Below, piece after piece: positions 1 to 11,945 of a stretch of DNA of 64,000 bases. This DNA is from Anniella stebbinsi. Lineage: Eukaryota > Chordata > Lepidosauria > Squamata > Anniellidae. The position numbers were made by a program, and so were the translations under genes. Positions within the stretch are counted from its first letter, which is position 1. The number at the start of each line of letters is the position of its first letter. Under the pieces are notes generated by a model. The model was not told the DNA's origin. It saw nothing but the letters and a program-made list of their open reading frames with translations, and ran no database searches. The DNA is taken from assembly GCA_029215795.1 (NCBI GenBank), contig JARDYH010000002.1, positions 300,235,973 through 300,299,972 of the forward strand, given 5' to 3'.

Positions 1-147
1 TAGTAGGAGTTGTAGTATGACAGATCTTGTATGCTCTATTCTGTGAACTGGCATTATTCCACCATGGAACTTGCAATGACGTAGTATCCAAATAACAGGG
101 TGAATCATTTATGCTGTACTGCAATGAGAATCCTGTGTTTATAGTTC

Positions 148-240
148 TCATAGTATAGTATCACAAAACCACAGAATTGTAGGGTTACAAGGAATAGACG
201 GTCATATTTTCCAGTCCCCTTCTTAAACAGTCAGATACTG
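148..240 (-). mobile_element. CR1 LINE 3' end, degenerate
   Basis: Read on the minus strand this matches the usual CR1 3' end: a block like AAGGGGACTGGAAAATATGA, then a line resembling the PuPy-rich stretch before the terminal octamers, and remnants of repeated ATACTATGAG-like units at 150-165. The copy is old and lacks any coding part. It lies in intron 3 of TCF7L2 in the same orientation as the gene. Confidence 0.5.
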
Positions 241-1712
241 TCATAGTCTAGTGTCAGATTAGCCAGGAACAAGCAATTTATACTATAAATTTCTGTTCAA
301 GCCAGCTACTGAGATCTTATTCCTCTTCTTGACATGAGATTTGGCCCACATTAGCATTTCAACTTTTACCTACTTAACTTGTTAAGAAGTTTCTTTTGCT
401 GTAGGATAATTCCTGGAGAAAAAAACACAGACATTCACCACATCATTGGCTTTGCTACCCATATGTGATACATTCTGTATGCTTGGAATCAAGTTCTCTA
501 ATGAAAATGAAAATGTAAGGGCAGTGAACTCAAAAATTATGAAGAACAATCGTAATGGCTCTTCAGAATGCAGAATGCACACACTTCTCCCCTATAGGCT
601 GTCACCAAAGCAAATGCACCCCCTCGCACACACATGCACACTCTGAATAAGGATACCAACATTAGTTCCAGTTATGGCTAACAAGTTGCTAGCCAGCTTT
701 AAACCCTGATAGCAAATTGTGTGTTTACAGGAAGCCTCGATTAGCTTTACACATATTAACATCAGTGTCAATGTATCCCTTAAGTGCAGGTAAAAGGAAG
801 GCCTGTTGGGAAGGAGTACATGATCCTGGGGTATACTTCCAATCTCTTAAGCAAGTTACGAGATTCACTCTCTTGCATGTTCATGGCCCTTAATAGTGTA
901 TGTGATGAAACACTGGCATTCTATCCAGCCCCAATTTTTAACAAGTTAAGTAGGTTAAAATGAAATGCTAATATGGACCAATGGATCTGGAGACTGGAAC
1001 CTACAGTTTCAACCATCCCAGGCATCACAAAATCTAGAACATCCCGCCTACCCATCCAATGCGGTGAAAATTATACTCCTGTGTTGCTGTTATAGTGCAG
1101 CGGTGTTCTCTAGAGTACGTTGAAAGCATCTTCATTCCTTGTTTCAAAACCTTCATTTTAAAATTAGAACCTACATATTTTACTTTCTTTGACTGTACAT
1201 ACCTTTTATTAAAAGTACTTTTTTCAATTAAGCTGTCTTTGTTTAAAAATGCATTCACCATATACAACTCACTGAAAGAGGGGATTCCACTGAAGAGGCA
1301 GTTGTTTCTGGAAAAGTGCAATAATCCTGTGTGCGCGAAGGAGAGGGAGCACTCCAAATTACTGGTATACCTATGGGTTCACACGTGCACATTTAGCGGG
1401 GGGACAGATTAAACCTGCATTTATGATCTCGAGGGAGAGCTTTGTAGATGAAATGAATGAAAATTAGTATCAAGGCAAAGAGCATCAAACTGAAATATGC
1501 AATGAACTATGCAATAAACAACATGGTGGATATGCACTATTATATATCAAACAGAAGCTATATCATCTAGATGCTAGCACATTTTTGTCTTTTTAAAACA
1601 ACAATTAAGTACCATTCATTGTCTTTGATTCAATTACTTCAAATTCAAGTAAACTTTCAAGTTCAGAATTCACAAGACCCGCAAAATTGCTTAGAAGTGT
1701 ACCTGGATATGC
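241..1712. other. Intron 3, no feature recognised
   Basis: AT-rich, mostly non-repetitive DNA. Open frames of 66-107 codons occur on both strands here (for example 1034-1357 minus, 1095-1412 plus), but they overlap one another antisense, have no recognisable domain, and are expected by chance. I see no splice-bounded exon. Confidence 0.5.
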
Positions 1713-2370
1713 AGGTTGCTTACCTGTAACTGTAGTTCTTCGAGTGGTCATCTGTGCATTCACACACTATGGGCTCGCATCGGAGCCGAGCCTCATCGAA
1801 AAAATTTCTCTAGCCTAGACTCTTTTGGCGGGAACCCTTCCCCCCATTGCCCTATCGCGCATGCTCGGGTTCCCGCTTACCTCAGTTCTATGAGACCGAA
1901 TTGCCTCGCGAACGAGATAGGTAACCAATGCAAAAAAATATAGGAAAAGACACGTGAGCATGCATGCGCAATAGTGCTCCCTATGACCCGGCAAACAGCG
2001 AGGCCATAAGGGGACGGTGGGAGGGTTGTGTGAATACACAGATGACCACTTGAAGAACTACAGTTACAGGTAAGCAACCTGCATTTCTTCTTCGTGGTCT
2101 CTGTGCATCACACACTATGTGATGCACAGAGACCACGAACAAGAGAAAAAATACAAACAGTTCTTCAGAGAAGCTCTCCCGCGAGGCAAGCTGCACGGCG
2201 GTCGAAAAAGAACTGGGGTAAGCGGGAACCCGAGCATGCGCGATAGGGCGGTGGGGGGAGGGGTTCTCGCCAAAAGAGTCTAGGCTAGAGAAGTTTTTTC
2301 TGATGAGGCTCGGCACCGGCGCGAGCCCATAGTGTGTGATGCACAGAGACCACGAAGAAGAAAGTAACAG
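1713..2370. mobile_element. Compound inverted-repeat MITE (two related palindromic elements end to end)
   Basis: The first element runs from about 1711 to 2083 and has long terminal inverted repeats: GCAGGTTGCTTACCTGTAAC at its left end and the reverse complement at 2062-2083. The second runs from about 2084 to 2366, bounded by TTTCTTCTTCGTGGTCTCTG and its reverse complement. Their interiors match each other in opposite orientation: the 1790-1880 segment (GAGCCTCATC, CTAGACTCTTTTGGCG, CGCATGCTCGGGTTCCCGCT) reappears inverted at 2219-2315. It is relatively rich in CpG compared with its AT-rich surroundings. No transposase is present, so it is non-autonomous. Superfamily is not determined. Confidence 0.75.
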
Positions 2371-3690
2371 TTCATATAATGCAAGCAAGCTTTCAAAAAG
2401 TTAACAGTGTGTGAAACACACACAGAACGATCACTATAATATATCTACTTAGCCACAGACTGAACTTTTGCTTTTTTACTGGAGAAGCAAAATAGTACAA
2501 CAGGAGTGACATCTAAGTACACAGGCTGCTTACAGCTTTCAAAAGAGCTTTGATTGATCTTTTTTGATAGACCTGAAATAAATTAAGCTAGATTGACTCA
2601 CTGGAGAATGGCCATAATCCCTTAGTTAGATCCCAAAGAACTCTAACCAAACTGGCTGTTAATGTAGACTTTATAAAATAAAGCATAAGAAATCCAACCT
2701 GTCGTACCCCAGAGCAACACTTTACATTATCACTGCAAGGAGCAAACTACACATTACACTGCAGTCGCACATGATGTAGCCTTTCTGTTGCACAGTGCCC
2801 TTGGAAATGGCAGATTTGCATGGTAGAAGTAACAGAAGGGAATAGAGTTTTAACCTTTTCCCTAGCAACCACTTTCTCTTCAACCTACCCACCACCAAGT
2901 GACATTGGTGACCAGAACAGTGGCTGAGCAAAAGCAGGAAGGGAGAGGGAAATCAGAGGGAAATCAGTCAACAAAAACACTTCCTTCCTTGCTATTCCTT
3001 CTTCAGTTTAAATATCCCATTTCCAAAGGTGCCCTGCAGTGGAGAAGAGCCATGGCAGCTTTATTACATATGGCTGCAGTATAACATGTAATTAGAAGTT
3101 AACCAAGCAACACTATATCTAATCAAAAAGATCTAGCATGAAAGCTATGAGTATGAGCGAGAGTGGAGTATGGAAGATAAATGGGAAACAATTTCAGCAA
3201 ATCCAACTTCTCCCATTGCATTTGGAAGGACCCCCCCAATGCTTTGGAGCAGATTTTGAGGGTGCATAGGGCAATGGGAAGCAGATCCATCAGTAGAAGA
3301 ATTTAATTGTATTCCACCCTTTTTACAACATTTTGTCTTAAGAATCACTATACAGACTTTCCCCCAACCACCTACCACCAGCTTTCCTCTGAACTGGAAT
3401 GCTAATTTCATTCCATGAACTGGAATGCTAATGAACTATTTCCCTGTGTCCTCTACTACTTCCTGCAAGCAGTAGGGGCAAAAGTGCTAGGCACTTTAAA
3501 TCTGTCTCTAACAGCTATAACTTTTTAATCTAGAGCAGACAAAGGGGCCCCAATCTAGAACTTAAAAGTCACCCCCAAACCCAGATCAGCCCACCTGCAC
3601 CTACTCTAGAGTAAAAATGAAAAGATGTAGCTGCTAGACACATATGCAAAGTAATGTCCATTTTGGGCCAAAATATCTGCAACTCAATTA
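2371..3690. other. Intron 3, no feature recognised
   Basis: Mixed-composition, apparently unique DNA with no exon, no clear repeat and only chance open frames. Confidence 0.4.
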
Positions 3691-3694
3691 ACAC

Positions 3695-3835
3695 ATATTC
3701 TTTCCCTATTTATCCCTGCCTCCTATTTCCCTGCCCTATTTACTCTCCTTTGTTGAATTCTAGATTTTAAGCTTCTTAGAACAGTGACCTGTTCTCTGAT
3801 ACTATATAAAGCACCATACACATTGTCAGTGCTTC
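3695..3835 (+). mobile_element. Old LINE tail (L2/L3-like), probable
   Basis: The stretch TTTAAGCTTCTTAGAACAGT followed by a pyrimidine-rich GACCTGTTCTCTG and TATATAAAGCACCATACACA resembles the conserved 3' end of ancient L2/L3/MIR-type elements, where a 'TTAAGCTCCTTGAG...CAGGGAC' block precedes 'AAGCGCC(A/G)TG(C/T)ACA'. No coding part. Divergent, so the family call is uncertain. Confidence 0.4.
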
Positions 3836-6058
3836 TCTCTCTCCCCCGCTTTGTATGTGTCAGTTACGTGTGTCCAAAATATACCAAAGAAGAGCACCAT
3901 CTGCACTATCTGTAAACCAACTCTATGCACAAGGAAACTTAACAGAACCTTTCTCAGACATCTCTGCTATGGCCCTACAACTGAGGTACTCCCGTAATCT
4001 GGAGACTTGCCAAAGTCCCTATCTGTACATTTTCCAAAAGTGCTGCAGTTTTTATGCTGGCTTTGGAAGTGATGCCTGGGATTCAAGCCATTATGGGATA
4101 ATTCTAGCTTTGGTATTGCACACCTCAGTTTTTAAGTGGTATTTTGTAACACTAAAATGAAAATTTGATAGAGCCATAGATAAGAGCTGTTTTAAGCCCT
4201 CGGGGTCAAATGGGATCAAAATCCAAGTTAATAATGGATACCTAAATATATCTAAGCAAGAATGAATACACCCAAGAAATACTCACTGGTTCTACCACAT
4301 TCCTTTCTTTCCTTGGAACAAACTCATCTATGTAAGTTACATCTGCACTCCCAAATCTGAGTCCTTCAAATGAGATTCAAGCCATGTCTAGCCTATGATA
4401 CTGAAAAATTGTTTGTGACATTCCAACAGAGTTTCTGGGAAAATTCTATAAAGGTAAACTAGTACTCAGTGGTTAGAAAAGATCACTGTCTGCCTTTATT
4501 TTTCCCCATTAAGTGCCAAGATTTGCCACTCAGGAGAGAAAGTACCTTCATTCAATTTTCTGCCACACACACTACTACTTGCATTACCACTAATTAGTCA
4601 ATGCTTACTACTCTGCCCTTTATAGTAAACTTTACTTCATGTAATCCTAGCTGTTTCTAGAGGGTCTAGCACTACAGCCCAATTTGTTAATCTCCTTGGC
4701 TTCTTCAGTATTAGAAAAGTTGTTCCATTTAGTAGTGTATTCTGCTACTATTAAGTTTAGATGTGTTCTTGTTTTTTACAGTATGATTTATAGTAGTAAT
4801 GTTTTGTGTTTTAATATGTTGAGAACAGACTTGGAAGTGGTAACTGAAAGGGGGCATATAGAGAATGAAATACTTCTTTGGGATGTTAGTACAGATATTT
4901 AGCTCCTAAAGCAATGTATTCAATATTGAAATCACACTGAAGTTGTATTTCTTTTTTTTGTTCTGATCCTAAATATCTAAATCTTTAAAGCTGAGTAACT
5001 ACTGCTGTCTGGGCACAACTAGGCCTTTTATATATACTCCATACAAGCAATTAGAATGTATATAAATCACATTTGTGCAAATTCTGTGTTTTGGGGTTCA
5101 TTTATTTCTTTTTAATCTAAGTTTACCATCTCAAGAGAAGGAAGCACTCTGAGGTCCAGTCACTCTAACCTGGCAGAAAAGGACGAAAGTAATTTTTTAA
5201 AAAAACATTGCTCTATTTGCACAACCTTAAGTACAGGGGTCAATTTATTTGCTTATTTATTTGTTCTGCAGAACCTATGAGCCAACCTGGAAAGAAGGAA
5301 GCATGGTAAGCAAATTCACCAGTGAGAGAAAGTATCCTACTTTCACTGCTCTTTCTCTTGCTATTCACCCTCTTTTCTTCTAGGCTATGTTTAATTGGCG
5401 ATGTTTAATTGAGAGATGCCAGAGTTCAGGCCTATCTAAAAGTCACAGTCCATTATTCAGAGATCTCTGTCTACTGCGCTAATTTGTGCATCATTTTGGT
5501 GTTACCTTTCCCATACGCATGTATTGTGTTTTTTTTCTCAATGATCACATCATGATCTGATACATTTCCCGTTCAGTTTTTTTTATTTCTGACTGCACCA
5601 ATGGCACAGACCACCAGCCCCACTACTCACAGAACCAGTGCACACTTCAAAGGAATATATTTGCCCCTAAAAAATAAAGTCATCATTGGTTTGTTATTCA
5701 AAAACAATGAGGTTTCATAAAATACTCTGTTTACAGAATGTAAGGGGATAAGAATTAAAATCCAATTTAAGGAATTATGGAGCCTTCAGATTGCTTTTGC
5801 TCAGCAATGAAAAAAGACAGGGATGTTGTTATTGGAATAAAAAAGGAGAAACTGAACACTGCAGTAATAATTATTCTCCTATGCATGTAAAGGATTGAGG
5901 GAGAATGGGAGACAGATCGAAAAAGAAGCCAACACTGAATCAGAAGCAAGTTAAAACTTGACAGCCAAGTTTGCCTATGACCATGATTTAGAATTGTTTG
6001 AAAGGATTTTTGTCACTATGTTGACATTCAGAAAATATAAACTGGTTTCTAGCCTGGT
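3836..6058. other. Intron 3, no feature recognised
   Basis: AT-rich DNA without a recognised exon or repeat. The 101-codon plus frame at 3855-4160 has no domain signature and no splice context and is treated as chance. Confidence 0.4.
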
Positions 6059-6290
6059 CTGGGGACAGAAATAGCCTTGAAAGTTCCCCAGGGGAATTGG
6101 ACTGGGGTAGGGGGGAATGCAAGCCTGTTAGTTCCTCTGGACCTATTGGCAGGTTTCAATACAATCAACCATGGTATCCATAGTAGAATTGAGAAATATG
6201 GTGTTATGGTGGCTTCAGTCTTTTCTGGAAGGACAGACACAGAAGGTGATCTGGGGAGTTTCTGTTCCACCCCATGGTCATTTGGCCTTC
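6059..6290 (+). mobile_element. L2-like LINE reverse transcriptase fragment, plus orientation
   Basis: The plus-strand frame from 6077 reads LVPLDLLAGFNTINHGIHSR, IEKYGV, FSGRT and FCSTPW in order. This follows the L2-type reverse transcriptase order VLLDLSAAFDTIDHGILL...L..YGV...FL.GR.Q.V..G...S.P. The catalytic first aspartate block (D in 'LSAAFD') is altered to GFN, so it cannot be active. The fragment stops where an opposite-strand L2 tail starts at about 6298, suggesting a later insertion. Confidence 0.65.
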
Positions 6291-6297
6291 ATGTTTC

Positions 6298-7400
6298 ATT
6301 TATTTATTTATTTATTTATTTAATATATTTCTTAGCTGCCTTTCAGGACCAAGATGGCTTACAGCATAAAAACAATACAATTTTTGATAATACAATTGTT
6401 ATAAAATTAAATTTTATTTAAATATTAATAACCAGTTCCAATAAAATACCATGTTATAATACATACCAGCAGCAAAAAGTATTAAAACGATTAACTGAAA
6501 GCAGATCCAATGACATTTTAAAACACTCTTAAAAGCAGTCACATATGTCTCATGGGAGGGAATTCTGCAGGGTAAGGGCCACCACTGAGAAGGTGCTCAC
6601 TAACATTCCTGATCTTAATGGTGGGACAAACTAATAGAACCTCCAGTGATGGTCTAAAAACATGGGCAGATTCATGTGAGTATAGGCAGTCCTTCCAATA
6701 ACATAGATCTGAACAGTTGAGGGCTTTGAAGTTCATGACCAATACTTTCAATTGGACCAGAGACACATTGGCAACCAGTGCAGCAAGTTTAATACGATCT
6801 GACCGTTTAATTTAGCCCCAAGAAAGACTTGAACTGCCACTTTCTGACTCAACTGAAATTTCTGAGTCATCTTCAACGGTAGTGTCACATAGATTGTATT
6901 ACAGTAGTCTAATCTGGATGTAACTCAGGCATCCATAACAGAGGCCAGGATGCTTTCCCTAGAGGAGGTCAGAGCTGATGTAACAACCAAAGCTAATAAA
7001 AGTGCTTCTGGCTACTTCCTCTACTGTGCTTTCACAGATAGTGATGAATCCAGAATTCCCAAGCTACAGACGTGGTTCTTTAGGAAGAGTGCAGCCCCAT
7101 CCAATAACAGTTAAATCCCTCTATATAGATTAACAATTAGCTGGTTTACCTTTATCCATCCAAAAACCACCTTTAAGAGGAACTTGGTAGGAAACAGAGA
7201 TAGAGCTGTGTCATCTGTATATTGGTGACACTGCAATTCAAACCTCCAGATGACTTCCCCAGGTGGTTTCATGTTGCTGTTAAATAGAATGGGAGACAAG
7301 ATGGAACCTTGTGGTATCCTGCAGGCAAAGGACATAGAATAAAACAGAAGCCCCTCAGTACTACCTTCTAGAACTAATTGCCCAGGTAGGGCTGGTAATG
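6298..7400 (-). mobile_element. L2-like LINE, 3' region with reverse transcriptase remnant
   Basis: The left end carries the (TTTA)n tail at 6298-6325, followed by GCTGCCTTTCAGGACCAAG, the usual LINE tail block read in reverse. At 6540-6800 come the characteristic 'GGGAATTCTGCAGGGT...GGCAACCAGTGCAG' segments of reptilian L2 copies. At 7335-7111 the minus frame reads IPQGSILSPILFN, KPPGEVIWRF, then YTDDTALSLF, where the catalytic box is YTDD instead of the family's YADD. Stops and indels between blocks show it is dead. Its end at about 7400 is approximate. Confidence 0.75.
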
Positions 7401-7439
7401 ACTAATAAACTAAAGCTCAATTTAGGTATGATGGAGCTG

Positions 7440-8145
7440 TTGATGGTGGGTAGTCATCTTGTCTTTGCAGTAGGTTGTCATCCTCTTCTAGATAGAGTTA
7501 CAATCTCCTAAAGGATCAGGTCTACAGCTTTTTGGTACTCCTGGCCTCTGCTTTTATGCTCAATTCTCAGCTAGCAACTGTGGCCAGAAGAACACCCTGA
7601 GGCACCTGGAGGGTGAGGGGATGCTGACTCAACCTGCCTCTCATTACCAGCCAGCCAGCTCATGAGCTGGCTGGCTGGCTGCTCCCCTTGGTTCATGCTG
7701 GATCTCATTCATGGAACACTGACCAGTTACCAGTGAGTTTTTAGATCCAGCTTAAAAGTTTGGTGTGGTGCTTTGCCCCATATACTTCTCCCTGTCACCG
7801 AGGATCTCACAAAGTCCTTGTTATGTGTACCTTCAGATGTGTACCTTCAGATGTGTCAAGGATAACAACTAGAATGAGATTTTCTCTGGTGTGACACCCA
7901 TTCTTCAGACATCCCTCCCAAGTGACACCCAAGTGACTACATAGCTCACTGCACTTGGAATGCTGACCAAGACTTTTTGTGGAGCTCTTTGATTAGCTTT
8001 TATGCATTCTGCTATTGTTTTATTATCTCCTTTGCTTAAATTATCATTTTAATTATATGTATTTTAGTTTGTTGTAAGCTGCTTCAGGGACCTTGAATGG
8101 CTGGGAAGTGGGGTAAAAATATAAGTAATAAATAATAAATAAAAG
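7440..8145 (+). mobile_element. L2-like LINE 3' fragment with AATAAATAA tail, plus orientation
   Basis: The right end at 8070-8145 shows the L2-type terminus: TTGTAAGCTGCTTCAGGGAC, GAATGGCTGGGAAGTGGGG, then TAAAAATATAAGTAATAAAT. The 7500-7700 part is consistent with the upstream portion but is divergent. It could be the continuation of the plus-strand fragment at 6059-6290 after interruption by the minus-strand copy. The palindromic cluster CCAGCCAGCCAGCTCATGAG at 7651 is a local feature of this copy. Confidence 0.5.
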
Positions 8146-8675
8146 CTGTCATCCCAACCTAATCTATTATTTATCCCACTAAACAATAAATACATGTTAC
8201 CCAAGTCTTCAGAGTTAAGAGTCCATTGATTAGGAATGCTTTTCAGTTTCTCAAATTACAACATCGTTCTTTTAACATTAGGCCTCTGTAACACAAGTCA
8301 AGACAAACAAGAGCTTCTTAAGGACTGCAGTGGTGTTTTAATTTACACTTCCTCAAGTAATGAATAAAAGGGGAGGAAAGAGATTATAGATTCAAGCAAG
8401 GTATGTGCTACAGAACAATCTTGAACACTAACACTGCAGATATTTTGTTACTAATCACAACCTTCAAAAGAAAAATCTAGTACAGCACATCTGTTCCTTT
8501 ATGTTGAAGCACCATGCTTACCCTAAGTGGCCATCAAATAAAGGATATGGTTCTAATAAGGCAAGAATGGATGGAGTACAGTTATTTCATTTATACCCAT
8601 AAACAGCTTTTACGCTATCTTGGCTGTGAGGAAAAGTTTCACAACATCCAAGAAATTCAGAAATTAGACGTCTCC
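8146..8675. other. Intron 3, no feature recognised
   Basis: AT-rich DNA, no exon or repeat recognised. Confidence 0.4.
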
Positions 8676-8741
8676 TCTGATTACCGGAGGGAGAGGTGGG
8701 TTATAAATAAATAAATATATTATTATTATTATTATTACTAC
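8676..8741 (+). mobile_element. LINE 3' tail with ATT microsatellite
   Basis: CTCTGATTACCGGAGGGAGA then GGTGGGTTATAAATAAATAA ending in (ATT)n at about 8717-8738. The same terminal block recurs at 11139 (plus) and, inverted, at 18960, 20815 and 36940, so this is one LINE family whose copies end in ATT- or AAG-type microsatellites. Confidence 0.6.
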
Positions 8742-10550
8742 CAGTGTTTCTTTTCTATAACACACATAATCTCCACTACCTGTCATCCCCTTTTCCCCCT
8801 CAAAAGCACTTGAATGTTTCCCAGAAGCATAAGACTTCCAAATATTTAACTCAAGATTAATTAAGCAAAGCAAAGACCACCTATTCAGTTTTGCTTTATA
8901 TTCTAAAATACCTTTTGTGATCCACCAACATAGTCTACCACAAGGATGGAAAAAGCTTACACATTTTCTAGTATGAAAACCATGGTCTCTGTGAATAGAT
9001 TACAGCTATTTTTATTCATCTTAGAATATTATACTTCAAAACCTCAGGTGTCTTGATGAGACTGCCCAAGGTTCACAGTAAAAAGACAATGATAGTGATG
9101 TCATTTGTATCTATCAAAGCCCCACTGTTCAGTGTGATTCTCCAGTGGTTTATATACTAGGTACAGAAGCACACTTAGGTGCCATCCATGGGAACCTGAA
9201 TCTCATTTCTCAAGACAACCATTGGTACTACTGCATCCAGTTTCTTCTTTCAGGAATGTTAGTACTCATTGCCTTCCACATGGAAGAAATATGAAATTTC
9301 TAACTATCCAGAATCATAAAATACTCTAAAATGATAAACCAAAGCACAGAAGCTGGACCATGCACAAGTTTAAATTCAATCATCTTGGTTCGAGGAGGGA
9401 GGATATCCTTTATTTATTTGTTAAGACGGAGCAGTTTGAAGGCCTTGCAATAAGTGTGCAGGATGTGAAAAGGAAAGACAAGCAGATGAAGTGATAACAG
9501 CACAAATTATTCTGTGTGTCTTTTCTACTGATGACTTCAAAACTTGTAACTCGGATTTAAAGATAGACAGTGGACAAAATTTCTCACCAATAATGACATA
9601 ACAGTATTATTTTAATCAACTTCTATAAGCAAATCAGAAAGTGGGATGAGCATTACATACTTATTAATTGGGACAGGCAATTTTCAGATGTTTATTGAGT
9701 CTATAAAACATGCTCCTGCAGTTAATGAAGGAAACCTTCTAGGCCTCAAAGGCCAAAGTCTAGCATTCTAACAAGTAGGCTGAAGGCTGTAAAATGGAAG
9801 TAAAGTCTTCCGTGACAAGAATTTCTTGTACATAAAAGGAGCTGACATGGAACAAAATAGTGCAACTGGCAACAGATTCCTCTCCTCACTGATGCTAATT
9901 TCATGCCTATCAATGAGCTGGAGAATTCCAAAATCCTTCTCCTCTGGAACATTTGTCCCAGCACCCCAGGGAGATAAATTAGGTCATATGTTATGCCCTT
10001 TCCCCTCCCAGCTCTTGTTAACTGAATACTGGCCACATGGATCACACCAACCAATACCAAAAACATGTTGGCCTTCATTTGGGGGGTGGGGTGTCTGGAA
10101 AGTAGGCTGGATTGTCTATTCACATAAAGAAAAAAATCTAAAACTCCAAGAACCCCCACCCCAAAAATGGTAATGACAATATAAATGCACCAAGGACACA
10201 TGCTAAAAAAACAATAAATTAAAGCTCATGATTAACAGCAAAGCACAAGTAGAGATGATTTAAGAGGATGATTTTTACTGTTGCATATGGAGGCTGAACT
10301 GCAAAAAGTAAACATGGTTAGTGCCTCTGCAAAGCTCATCAGCACTTTTATAGCTTTAGGTTTAATTAAAACAACAATGGTGCTGGAATCTGAAGAAATT
10401 AAATAGACATAGTTGAAATAATGCCTTTCTAGCATGACATTCTCCCTAGGGAGGCAAGGAGAAAAAGGAAGAAGAAAGGGGGGGGGGGGGGAACACAACC
10501 AAAATTGTGCCATCACAGTTCAAAGTGTTATGGAAAAGTAACATATGCAG
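8742..10550. other. Intron 3, no feature recognised
   Basis: No exon or clear repeat. The 151-codon minus frame at 9746-10201 and the overlapping 115-codon plus frame are antisense to each other, have no domain signature and are treated as chance. A G-run of 12 occurs at 10480-10491. Confidence 0.45.
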
Positions 10551-10552
10551 AC

Positions 10553-10632
10553 CAAACTTAAGCAAGTTTACTCAGAACTCTCACTGAACTCAATGGGATT
10601 TACTCCCCAGAAAGTGTCTTTAGGATTGCAAC
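10553..10632. mobile_element. CAATCC palindromic repeat, copy 1
   Basis: About 80 bp with the family order: AAGTTTACTCAGAA, CACTGAACTCAATGGGATTT, ACTCC, then TAGGATTGCAACC at the right end. The family is an imperfect palindrome whose outer arms are GCAATCCTA and TAGGATTGC and whose centre is CATTGAACTCAATGGG-like. No coding capacity, so it is a MITE or SINE fragment of unresolved class. Confidence 0.6.
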
Positions 10633-11111
10633 CTTATTCGGTGTATTTGTCATCCATTTCCCCCTAAAAACATAGATATTAAAAGCATTTCATTATGCCA
10701 TTCCATTAAAACAAAACATCCCTATTAAAATCAACAGAGTGTATACTCCAATCCTGGACACATTACATATAATATCATTGATCCTGGTTAATTGGCTAAA
10801 TGGTGTGTTGGAACATGAACTGAATGAATTTCATCCAGCTTTGGTGAGGTTACTTATTGATGATTCCAGATAATCCGACACTTTCTTCCATCGCATGTAA
10901 TCATGTCCCGTTAGTAAATACCTTTTTTCCATTTCCATAAATAGTTATATCTATATGCTCATATTATATATGCTGGAGGGTGACTCTTTTTTGAAGGTGA
11001 ATCCAACTGTAAGGCATAAATATCACTGCAGCACAATTTCACCATGCTCAGGGATATGCACTGCATACTTGTTTTTGTTTTGTTTTTAATATCTCATCTA
11101 TTTTGTGGTCT

Positions 11112-11214
11112 TTTTATTTTATATTTATTGCTGTTCCCCGCCTCGATCCGGAGGGACAGACAGGTTATAAATAATAATAATAATAATAATAATTATTATT
11201 ATTATTATTATTAT
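11112..11214 (+). mobile_element. LINE 3' tail plus (AAT)n/(ATT)n microsatellite
   Basis: TTTATTTTATATTTATTGCT then GTTCCCCGCCTCGATCCGGA and GACAGACAGGTTATAAATAA, followed by an AAT tract that flips to ATT (11169-11213). This is the plus-strand form of the tail family also seen at 8676. The AAT-to-ATT switch makes a perfect AT-rich hairpin. Confidence 0.6.
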
Positions 11215-11609
11215 CCTGTGGGTTGGGAAGATAATGTGCAAGTACTGCACCTCCCTGAAAGATAATATGCAGTCTACCGAATGGCCCATGCAGTTGCAGA
11301 TATTATCACTGCAGGTTGGAGTCCTAATCAGTATGATACCTATGGCCTTAGCCAAACAAAGGCAATAGGACAGCTCTTGATTTTTCCACCTAGTTATAAC
11401 AGTTAGCTGTTATGAATGGATCAGTTCCATTTGCTAGTGGAAGCTTGATTCACATCAATTTTCTATTTTACCATTGGAAACAATGGTATATAAGCCATGT
11501 CCCATGGCTTGTATCACACATAAGAAACAACTAGTCTATAAAATATGGACTCATATGCAAATAACGCATACCTGCTTAGAACCTACCTTTTTCATCTAAA
11601 ACTCTGTTA

Positions 11610-11945
11610 TGTGTCCCACCTCCTGGAAAGGTGAGGTTGTTAGGAACTCAAGACAAGGTCTTCTGTGTAGCAGGTTATGCAATTCCCTTCTCAGAGCTTA
11701 TGTTAGTCCCTCATTATTGACTATTAGACAGCTGGTAAAAACCATACTATTCCACTGAGCTTTTACAGATTAAGGCTATCCTTTGAATTCAGAGGATTCC
11801 CCTGTTTTATTGATATGTATTTTATAAGCATTGTTTCAGTTTTGTTTGAAATTGTTGTATTTATTGTGTTTGTGGTTTTACTGTAAATCGCCTTGAGCAC
11901 TCAGAGAACAGGGGAGATTCAGAAATATTTAAAATAATAATATAC
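11610..11945 (+). mobile_element. L2-like LINE 3' fragment
   Basis: CTCCTGGAAAGGTGAGG, GGTTATGCAATTCCCTTCTC, GAGCTTTTACAGATTAAGGC and finally CTGTAAATCGCCTTGAGCAC with GGGAGATTCAGAAATATTTA follow the order of reptilian L2 3' ends. Heavily diverged with no usable reading frame. Confidence 0.55.

Noticed and set aside
9746..10201. 151-codon minus frame
   Set aside because: Overlaps a 115-codon plus frame, no recognisable domain or signal, AT-rich intron context; length is within chance expectation for 64 kb.
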